A DNA stretch of 23,433 nt, from IMG/VR virus record IMGVR_UViG_3300032246_000347, positions 1 to 23,433 of that record; one strand, 5' to 3'. A model generated the notes under the pieces. It worked only from the letters and a program-made list of their open reading frames with translations, made no database searches and was not told the origin of the DNA. The DNA comes from a virus. Positions 11,490-17,670 of the stretch are shown here, one piece after another. The first letter of the stretch is position 1, and each line of letters begins with the position of its first letter. The position numbers were made by a program, and so were the translations under genes.

Positions 11490-13370
11490 ATGAACATAAT
11501 AACCCTTGATTTTGAAACGTACTACGACCGAGAGTACAGCCTGTCCAAGTTGACAACCGAAGAGTATGTGAGATCTCCACAGTTTGAAGTGATGGGTATT
11601 AGCATCAAGCAAGGCGATGCGCCCGCTATTTGGCATTCACAAAGCAAGGTGGAAGAAGCCCTGCATGCAATAGACTGGAGCGATAAGTTTGTGGTATGTC
11701 AAAACACCGCATTCGATGGGGCAATCCTCAATTGGCATTATGGTATCAGTCCAAAGGTATGGTGCGATACGCTCGGTATGTCGAGGGCGTTGCATCCGCA
11801 TAATAAGTCACACAGTCTTGAAGCGCAAGCGAGTCGAGAAAAAGTGGGCAAGAAAGGCGATGCCGTTCTTAACTATATAGGCAAGCACTTTAAAGATCTT
11901 AGTATTACAGACGTACTTAAATATGCAGAGTATTGTTGCAACGACACCGAGTTAACTTACTTATTGTTTAAAAAATACATCGAGGAAGGGTTTCCCTTGA
12001 TTGAGTTGCGCTTGATTGACTTGACCTTGCGTATGTATATTGAGCCTGTGCTTGAGCTTGATTGTCAGATGTTGATAACTCATTTAGAAGATGTCAAGGA
12101 ACGCAAACTTACTTTGCTTGAGGAGGTGCGTGACAGGATGTTAGCAGACGCCGACCCTGACTTTGTGCATGTTATATTTTCTGAAGGCACGGAGGGCATT
12201 AAAAAACTCTTGATGTCCAATGATAAATTTGCAACCGTATTGCGGTCGTTTGGGGTACATCCCCCCACGAAGATAAGCCCTACCACAGGGCGGGAGGCAT
12301 ACGCATTTGCCAAAACCGATGATGGCATGAAGGCTTTACTGGAATACCCCGACGAGAAAGTCCAAACCCTTGTTGCTGCGAGGTTGGGAAACAAAACAAC
12401 TTTAGAAGAAACTCGTACCGAACGATTCATTGGCATGTCGCACAGGGGTAAGTTCCCTGTTCCCCTTAGATATTACGGAGCGCACTCGGGTCGGTGGTCA
12501 GGGCAAGACAAGATCAATTTGCAAAACCTACCAAGCCGTGGGACAGACGCTAACAAGATCAAGAAAGCCATTCGTGCGCCCGAGGGCTACGTCATCATTG
12601 ACTGCGATTCGGCTCAGATTGAAGCTCGAACTTTGGCTTGGCTTGCAGGACAGGACGATCTTGTCCAAGCGTTCGAGAAAAAAGAAGACGTTTACAAACT
12701 TATGGCAAGTCGAATCTTTAACAAACTCCCCGATCAGATTGACAAGACCGAACGACAGATTGGCAAGGTGGTGATTCTTGGCGCAGGGTATGGCGTTGGG
12801 CACGCCAAACTAAAAGTGTTTCTCAAAGTCATGGCAGGGGTGGACGTAACAATCGAAGAGGCGCAGGCAATTATTCAAGCCTATCGACATACGTACAGCA
12901 AAATCCCCTTGCTTTGGGAGAACGCCAATCGTGCGCTAACTGCAATGAGTAATGGGCAGACTTACACCATCGACGTTCGAAAACTAATTAAAGTCAATAG
13001 CATAGGGTTAACACTCCCGAATGGCATGCATATCCAATACCCCAATCTGACCAAGCAAATGGTTCAATCCAGTTCTAATTGGGTTTATTCCAGTAAAGGT
13101 ATAGAAACCAAGGTGTACGGAGGGCTTGTGGTGGAGAATGTTTGCCAAGCGGTTGCCCGTTGTATTGTGGCGGAACAGATGTTGAAAATTAACAACAGAT
13201 ACAAGGTAGTCTTAACAGTTCACGATGCCATAGCCTGTATTGCCCCTGTAGAGGAGGCTGACGTAGCGCAAAAGTACGTTGAGGAGTGTATGTCTTGGAG
13301 GCCTAAATGGGCGCAGGGCTTGCCTTTGGCGTGTGAGTCTGGTAGAGGGGCTTCCTATGGAGATTGCTAA
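11490..13370 (+). CDS. Family A DNA polymerase with 3'-5' exonuclease
   Basis: A 626-residue replicative-type DNA polymerase. The proofreading domain shows DFE (Asp7, Glu9), QNTAFD (Asn72, Asp76) and YCCND (Tyr148, Asp152). In the polymerase domain: SGRWSGQDKINLQNLPSR (333-350), motif A CDSAQIEAR (372-380; Asp373 catalytic), motif B Arg422-x3-Lys426 to GAGYG (431-435), and motif C VHDA (577-580; Asp579 catalytic). There is no 5'-nuclease domain, as usual for phage enzymes. Oddities: motif C has HDA where HDE is usual, and Leu430 stands where many enzymes have Phe or Tyr. It should copy the phage genome with the primase-helicase at 17671. The ATG directly follows the preceding stop. Confidence 0.95.
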   Translation: MNIITLDFETYYDREYSLSKLTTEEYVRSPQFEVMGISIKQGDAPAIWHSQSKVEEALHAIDWSDKFVVCQNTAFDGAILNWHYGISPKVWCDTLGMSRALHPHNKSHSLEAQASREKVGKKGDAVLNYIGKHFKDLSITDVLKYAEYCCNDTELTYLLFKKYIEEGFPLIELRLIDLTLRMYIEPVLELDCQMLITHLEDVKERKLTLLEEVRDRMLADADPDFVHVIFSEGTEGIKKLLMSNDKFATVLRSFGVHPPTKISPTTGREAYAFAKTDDGMKALLEYPDEKVQTLVAARLGNKTTLEETRTERFIGMSHRGKFPVPLRYYGAHSGRWSGQDKINLQNLPSRGTDANKIKKAIRAPEGYVIIDCDSAQIEARTLAWLAGQDDLVQAFEKKEDVYKLMASRIFNKLPDQIDKTERQIGKVVILGAGYGVGHAKLKVFLKVMAGVDVTIEEAQAIIQAYRHTYSKIPLLWENANRALTAMSNGQTYTIDVRKLIKVNSIGLTLPNGMHIQYPNLTKQMVQSSSNWVYSSKGIETKVYGGLVVENVCQAVARCIVAEQMLKINNRYKVVLTVHDAIACIAPVEEADVAQKYVEECMSWRPKWAQGLPLACESGRGASYGDC

Positions 13371-13410
13371 ATGGTAAACTTATGCGTCAAAACTAACTTT
13401 GTTTACTCCT

Positions 13411-14067
13411 ATGGCACTCGCTCATTCCTATTCTGCAATCAAAGACTTTGAAGGTTGTCCAAAACGTTATTATGAAGTACGAATACTTAAACGATTCAAA
13501 ACCACAAACACCGAGTCCATGCTGTATGGAACAGCAGTCCACAAAGCCTTTGAGGACTATATCAAATCCAAAACCCCATTACCCCCACAGTTTGCTCAAT
13601 TTCAATCCTTTATCGAACCCCTCGCCGCAATGGAGGGAGACATCTGGTGCGAAGAAAAACTGGGTATCAAGCATGACTTTAGCCCGTGTGGATTTTTTGA
13701 TAAGGATGTATGGTTCAGGGGGGTTCCAGACTTCCTTGCCATTGACCGAGAAAAAGGAATTGCCCGAGTTGCCGACTACAAAACAGGCAAGTCAAGTCGG
13801 TACGCCGATACAGCCCAATTAGAATTGATGGCGGCAATGATTATGGCTCATCACCCTGATGTAAATACGGTTAAAGGTGCGTTGTTATTTGTTGTAGCCA
13901 AAGATGTAATACGTTCTGTTTTCACTCGTGAACAACTCCCTGAGATATGGTCTAAGTGGGCGGGGCGTGCGGATAGTATAGAAGCTGCATTGGCTCTTGG
14001 TATATGGAATCCACGGGCTAGTGCATTGTGTAAATTTTGCCCTGTAACCGACTGCCCTCACCAATAG
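13411..14067 (+). CDS. Cas4/RecB-like PD-(D/E)XK nuclease with Fe-S cysteines
   Basis: A 218-residue exonuclease-like protein of the Cas4/AddB nuclease type (PDDEXK_1). The motifs are GTAVHKAFEDY (His44), VPDF (Asp107), ADYKTGK (Asp122, Lys124) and a Gln136 helix (QLELMAAM). Four cysteines, Cys16, Cys207, Cys210 and Cys215, are placed as in the iron-sulfur-cluster nucleases. Phage Cas4-like enzymes act in recombination or DNA-end processing. ATG at 13411 was chosen because the conserved SYSAIKDFEGCPKRYY begins just after it; an in-frame TTG at 13399 is the alternative. There is no clear ribosome site. A CRISPR link is not implied; no array is present. Confidence 0.9.
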   Translation: MALAHSYSAIKDFEGCPKRYYEVRILKRFKTTNTESMLYGTAVHKAFEDYIKSKTPLPPQFAQFQSFIEPLAAMEGDIWCEEKLGIKHDFSPCGFFDKDVWFRGVPDFLAIDREKGIARVADYKTGKSSRYADTAQLELMAAMIMAHHPDVNTVKGALLFVVAKDVIRSVFTREQLPEIWSKWAGRADSIEAALALGIWNPRASALCKFCPVTDCPHQ

Positions 14068-14076
14068 GAGATTAGG

Positions 14077-14364
14077 ATGGCAACCAAACGCAACTACGCC
14101 GAGGAGTATGCCAAATACCAAGGCACTCCAGAACAACTACACAACCAGTCTGAACGTCACAAAGCTAGGCGTGCGTACGAAAAAGCGCATGGCAAACTGC
14201 CCGACAACATGGACGTTGACCACATAAAACCCCTCAGTAAAGGGGGTAAATCCACGTTGCTATCTAATCTTAGAGCGGCAACCGACAATGCAAATAGAAG
14301 TTTTGCTCGTACAAAAGACGGCAAATTAAAGTCACAAATTTCTAAACGGGAAAGAAAAAAGTAA
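14077..14364 (+). CDS. HNH endonuclease
   Basis: A 95-residue basic protein with an HNH core: DVDHIKPLSKGG (Asp48, His49), NLRAATDNANRS (Asn64, Asn71-73). There is no C4 zinc knuckle. Small phage HNH proteins can be packaging-associated nickases or homing-type enzymes; here it sits inside the replication block rather than next to a terminase. GGAGATTAGG lies before the ATG, and it is the last gene before a terminator. Confidence 0.85.
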   Translation: MATKRNYAEEYAKYQGTPEQLHNQSERHKARRAYEKAHGKLPDNMDVDHIKPLSKGGKSTLLSNLRAATDNANRSFARTKDGKLKSQISKRERKK

Positions 14365-14374
14365 AGTACAATAG

Positions 14375-14404
14375 AAATACTTGGTAAGCAGTTGCCGAGT
14401 ATTT
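14375..14404 (+). other. Hairpin after the HNH gene
   Basis: AAATACTTGG (14375-14384) pairs with CCGAGTATTT (14395-14404) over 10 bp with one G-T, around a 10-nt loop. TACAAT, a possible -10 box, lies at 14367-14372 but without a good -35. AATACTTGGT also occurs at 1185-1194, before the other plus-strand terminator. It could be the 5' part of a small RNA ending at the next terminator. Confidence 0.4.
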
Positions 14405-14422
14405 CCTTTGGTTGAGGGTTTA

Positions 14423-14452
14423 AGCAGGGTAGTTTACTACCCTGCTATTTTT
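14423..14452 (+). terminator. Rho-independent terminator between HNH and SNF2 genes
   Basis: AGCAGGGTAG (14423-14432) and CTACCCTGCT (14437-14446) form a perfect 10-bp stem with a TTTA loop, followed by ATTTTT. It lies only about 20 nt before the SNF2 start, so that gene needs read-through or a promoter I cannot see. Confidence 0.85.
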
Positions 14453-14472
14453 GTCATCTGAACACAACTATC

Positions 14473-16023
14473 ATGGAAATTATTAACAATAAAGCTCTTC
14501 TATTCAACACTAAAAACGCCGAACAGATCACAGCGCTGATCCCAAAAAGCAAGATCATCGACAGCAATGGCGATGTAGACCGAGTCTTAGTTAATTGGAA
14601 CTACGACGAAGTGCAACTCCTACGCAACCTAGGAATAAAAAATGTACCAAGCCCAATTTTAGGACGGTACAAGTGGCCTGGAATTTTCTCCCCGTTTGAG
14701 CACCAACGGACAACCGCTGACTTTCTTACATTGCATCCACGTTGCTTTGTATTTAACGAGGCGGGTACAGGTAAAACAAGTGCGGCGGCGTGGGCATCTG
14801 ACTACCTGATGACTCTTAACAAGGTTAAACGCGTGTTAATTGTCTGCCCCGTGTCAATTATGGAAACCGCATGGCGTTCTGATTTATTCAAGACCGTGAT
14901 GCATCGTACCGTAGCTATTGCACAAGGCACAAAGAAACAAAGACAAGCCGTCGTTGCAGGCAACTTTGAATTTATTATCATTAACTTTGATGGTATTAAA
15001 GTCATTCACAACGAACTAATAAACGGCGGGTTCGATTTAATAATTGTAGATGAGGCCAACGCAGTTAAAAGCGTGCAGACTGAAAGGTGGAAAGCTCTTG
15101 CCGCATTGGTTAAAACTAACACTCGATTGTGGATGATGACGGGTACACCTGCGGCTCAGTCTCCCCTTGACGCTTATGGTCTAGCTAAACTTGTTAACCC
15201 CAATAACGTGCCACGTTTCTTTGGTTCGTTTAGAGACTTGGTGATGCTAAAAATCCCTCCATACAAGTGGGTTCCAAAACAAAATTCAAAAGACGTCGTG
15301 CATAGCATACTACAACCTGCTATCAGGTTTACTAAACTTGAATGCTTGGACTTGCCTGACTTGTTATTCACAACTCGTGACGTACCTTTAACTGCACAAC
15401 AACAAAAATACTACGACGCCATTAAAAAGAAAATGATGACGATTGCGGCAGGGGAAGAGATTACCGCATCAAATGCGGCGGCTATGCTTATTAAGTTATT
15501 GCAAATTTCTCAAGGTGCGGTGTATACGGATACTAGAGAAGTAGTTCACTTTGACATGAGCAATCGGTTGAATGCGTTGCTTGATGTAATTGAGGAAACT
15601 GAAAACAAAGTTATTGTTTTTATACCCTTTAGGCATTCTTTAGAAATGCTTGAGGATGAATTACGCAAACGAAAGATTTCAACCATGTCTATTCATGGTG
15701 ATGTTGCACCGCCAAAACGTGCCGAAATTATCAAACAATTTCAAACTGAAGATGATCCCCGTATACTGTTATTGATACCGCAAGCTACGGCACACGGGAT
15801 AACCCTTACAAGAGCAGACCAAGTTGTTTGGTGGGGGCCTGTATCATCTACAGAAATCTACATGCAAGCCAACTCTAGAGCGCATCGTGCAGGGCAGACC
15901 AACAAAGTCACCGTCACGCATCTGCAAGGTAGCCCCGTAGAAACTCGCATGTACAAAATGCTGCAAGGCAAAATAGATATGCATTTAAGTTTAGTTGATC
16001 TTTATAAACAAGAAATTGCTTGA
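14473..16023 (+). CDS. SNF2-family DEAD/DEAH-like helicase
   Basis: A 516-residue superfamily 2 ATPase of SNF2 type. Visible are the FEHQ motif (75-78), Walker A NEAGTGKTSA (95-104, Lys101), Walker B VDEAN (192-196), motif III TGTP (223-226) and motif VI QANSRAHRAGQ (465-475; Arg469, Arg472). No nuclease or extra DNA-binding domain is fused. Phage SNF2 proteins are thought to remodel DNA or strip proteins during replication and recombination; the stand-alone VRR-NUC at 11056 is a plausible partner. The ATG lacks a clear ribosome site and follows a strong terminator. The end of the gene overlaps the -35 box of the next promoter. Confidence 0.92.
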   Translation: MEIINNKALLFNTKNAEQITALIPKSKIIDSNGDVDRVLVNWNYDEVQLLRNLGIKNVPSPILGRYKWPGIFSPFEHQRTTADFLTLHPRCFVFNEAGTGKTSAAAWASDYLMTLNKVKRVLIVCPVSIMETAWRSDLFKTVMHRTVAIAQGTKKQRQAVVAGNFEFIIINFDGIKVIHNELINGGFDLIIVDEANAVKSVQTERWKALAALVKTNTRLWMMTGTPAAQSPLDAYGLAKLVNPNNVPRFFGSFRDLVMLKIPPYKWVPKQNSKDVVHSILQPAIRFTKLECLDLPDLLFTTRDVPLTAQQQKYYDAIKKKMMTIAAGEEITASNAAAMLIKLLQISQGAVYTDTREVVHFDMSNRLNALLDVIEETENKVIVFIPFRHSLEMLEDELRKRKISTMSIHGDVAPPKRAEIIKQFQTEDDPRILLLIPQATAHGITLTRADQVVWWGPVSSTEIYMQANSRAHRAGQTNKVTVTHLQGSPVETRMYKMLQGKIDMHLSLVDLYKQEIA

Positions 16024-16047
16024 CGATTGAACTTTACTGTGTATAAT
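16020..16047 (+). promoter_or_regulatory. Strong sigma70-type promoter
   Basis: TTGACG (16020-16025), a 16-bp spacer and a perfect TATAAT (16042-16047). It starts inside the SNF2 stop codon and should begin transcription at about 16054, at the foot of a structured leader. It drives the coiled-coil, SSB-like, HTH and primase genes. Confidence 0.8.
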
Positions 16048-16053
16048 AGAGGG

Positions 16054-16137
16054 TGTTGGCGAAACGGGTTAGCGCCGTGGGGAGAAGCAAAAAGAGAGTG
16101 TTGTTCGCCCTATCACTGCTTTATGTGAGCGCCAACA
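16054..16137 (+). ncRNA. Structured 84-nt leader
   Basis: TGTTGGCG (16054-16061) pairs with CGCCAACA (16130-16137), closing the whole element exactly from the expected transcription start. Inside, ACGG/CCGT and TCAC/GTGA (16113-16116/16125-16128) give further stems. GGCG (16058-16061) can also pair with CGCC at 16073-16076 or 16106-16109, so alternative folds exist. It looks a little like a tRNA, but has no anticodon arm and no TTCRA loop, so I do not call one. A riboswitch-like leader or small RNA is possible. Confidence 0.45.
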
Positions 16138-16161
16138 ATAATAAAAAACCAAAGGAAATAT

Positions 16162-16545
16162 ATGGATGCAAGTCAACTGGTAAAAGTATACGTTAAGATA
16201 CGTGACGCTCGTGAAACCAAGCGTAAAGAAATGGAAGAAGAACTCGCCACGCTCGAAAGCCAACTTGAAATGGTAGAGCAGCAACTTCTAGACATTTGCA
16301 AAACCACTGGACAAAACGGTGGCAAAACTGATTATGGATCTTTCACACGATCTGTAAAGACTCGATACTGGCCTTCCGATTGGGATAGCATGTATCGGTT
16401 CGTAAAAGAGCATGATGCGCCAGAGCTTCTGGAACGTCGAATCCATCAGGGTAACTTCAAAGAATTTTTGCAAGCCAACCCTGATAAATTGCCTACGGGC
16501 ATGAACGTCGAATCGAAGTACAGCATCACTGTGCGTCGTGCGTAA
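16162..16545 (+). CDS. Coiled-coil phage protein, possibly Gam-like
   Basis: A 127-residue protein. Residues 1-45 form a charged coiled coil (EMEEELATLESQLEMVEQQL). A compact domain follows, with TDYGSFTRSVKTRYWPSDWD and a C-terminal SKYSITVRR strand. This layout recalls small phage proteins related to the Gam-type host-nuclease inhibitors, which bind DNA ends, but the resemblance is loose. CCAAAGGAAATAT gives a good ribosome site. First gene behind the 16020 promoter, directly before the SSB-like gene. Confidence 0.75.
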   Translation: MDASQLVKVYVKIRDARETKRKEMEEELATLESQLEMVEQQLLDICKTTGQNGGKTDYGSFTRSVKTRYWPSDWDSMYRFVKEHDAPELLERRIHQGNFKEFLQANPDKLPTGMNVESKYSITVRRA

Positions 16546-16568
16546 TTTAAATCTTTAAGGAAATCTAA

Positions 16569-17426
16569 ATGAGTAATCTATCTCTATTCAAATCTGGTTC
16601 TTCAGTTATCCCTGACTATTTACGTGAGGCATCTGATGCCACAACACGAGACATTGCAGGCAGTTCAGGTGGCAAACAAATCTCTATCAAGGGTGGCGTG
16701 TGGCGCATGATTGTTGGTGGTGAAGAAGTTGCAAAGAACGAAGACCGTTCAATGAACTTGGTTGTAATCGCAAGTGGTAAAGGCGTAACAAGAACCTTTT
16801 ATGCAGAGAAGTACGAAGAAGGCAAAGACATCAAGCCATCCTGTTGGTCAGCAGAGGGTGACAAACCCAATCCTGAAGTAACAAACCCACAAAACGCTAC
16901 TTGTACAGGCTGCCCTCAAAACATTGAAGGCTCAGGTGAAGGTAAAGCTCGTGCGTGCCGTTACAGCAAACGTTTGGCAGTTGCGCTTGAGAATGATATC
17001 AATGGAAACATCTATCGTTTGTCAGTACCCGCTAAATCTTTCTTTGGTCGTGCTGAAGGAGACAAGATGCCTTTGCAAGCGTACGGCAAGTTTTTGTCAG
17101 GACATGGCATACCAATTACAGGCATTGTTACTGAGGCTCGTTTTGATACGGCTGAAGCAGTTCCCGTGTTGAAGTTCCGTGCAGTTCGTCCGCTCACTAA
17201 AGAGGAGTGGGAAGGAGCCAAGGTTCAAAGTCAAACTGACGAAGCCAAACAAGCAATCGAGTTTAAGATGGTTGCATCCAAAGAACCAGTAGTTGCATTG
17301 CCTTCCGCATTTAAAGATGCGCCTATGCCCGAGCCTACTAAACGTGCCAAGAAAACTGAAGCCGCCGCAGTACCAAAAGATGTTGCCGCAGTTTTAGCCG
17401 ATTGGGGTACGGACGACGATGAGTGA
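16569..17426 (+). CDS. Putative single-stranded DNA-binding protein
   Basis: A 285-residue protein. A beta-rich N-terminal half is followed by four cysteines (Cys92, Cys112, Cys115, Cys130; CWSAEG, CTGCPQNI, CRYSKR) that could hold a zinc ion. The C-terminus has a basic/Ala linker and ends in ADWGTDDDE, the kind of acidic tail found in phage and bacterial SSBs. Its place next to primase, helicase and polymerase genes fits a DNA-binding replication protein. I recognise the 'CWS.DG...C..CPQN' pattern from phage replication clusters, but the SSB function is inferred. Ribosome site TTTAAGGAAA. The end overlaps the HTH gene by 8 bp. Confidence 0.75.
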   Translation: MSNLSLFKSGSSVIPDYLREASDATTRDIAGSSGGKQISIKGGVWRMIVGGEEVAKNEDRSMNLVVIASGKGVTRTFYAEKYEEGKDIKPSCWSAEGDKPNPEVTNPQNATCTGCPQNIEGSGEGKARACRYSKRLAVALENDINGNIYRLSVPAKSFFGRAEGDKMPLQAYGKFLSGHGIPITGIVTEARFDTAEAVPVLKFRAVRPLTKEEWEGAKVQSQTDEAKQAIEFKMVASKEPVVALPSAFKDAPMPEPTKRAKKTEAAAVPKDVAAVLADWGTDDDE

Positions 17427-17661
17427 TACGGCAAGAGGGTATTCAACTCTTTTTGTTCGTAAAGTGGACGAGGCAAACCAAAAGGACTTAGCCATACGGT
17501 TTGCCCAAGCATGCATTAAACGGGAGATGCCGATGATTTCGGTGGCTTCCGCTATGGGTGTATCTCGGGCAACTGTATACAACTGGTTTACAGGTAAGTT
17601 TCGTCCACACAAAAAACATCAAGAGCTAATGCAACAACTAATGGTTAGCTGGCGTTCTTAG
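17419..17661 (+). CDS. Small HTH DNA-binding protein
   Basis: An 80-residue protein with a clear helix-turn-helix at residues about 40-62 (MISVASAMGVSRATVYNWFT), preceded by a helix rich in charged residues. It overlaps the end of the SSB-like gene out of frame and lies 9 bp before the primase, so it is made with the replication proteins. It could be a transcription regulator or help at the origin. It is a second, less likely, candidate binder for the palindromes. Confidence 0.85.
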   Translation: MSDTARGYSTLFVRKVDEANQKDLAIRFAQACIKREMPMISVASAMGVSRATVYNWFTGKFRPHKKHQELMQQLMVSWRS

Positions 17662-17670
17662 TGAGGCTTT

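Noticed and set aside
13372-13452. 26-codon frame between the polymerase and Cas4-like genes
   Set aside because: No ribosome site and mostly overlapping the Cas4-like gene in another frame.
13411-14067. CRISPR-Cas system suggested by a Cas4-like gene
   Set aside because: No repeat-spacer array and no other cas gene; phage Cas4-like nucleases are common on their own.
16054-16137. tRNA-like cloverleaf
   Set aside because: The outer stem and a T-arm-like hairpin are present, but there is no anticodon arm, no TTCRA loop and no standard D-loop.
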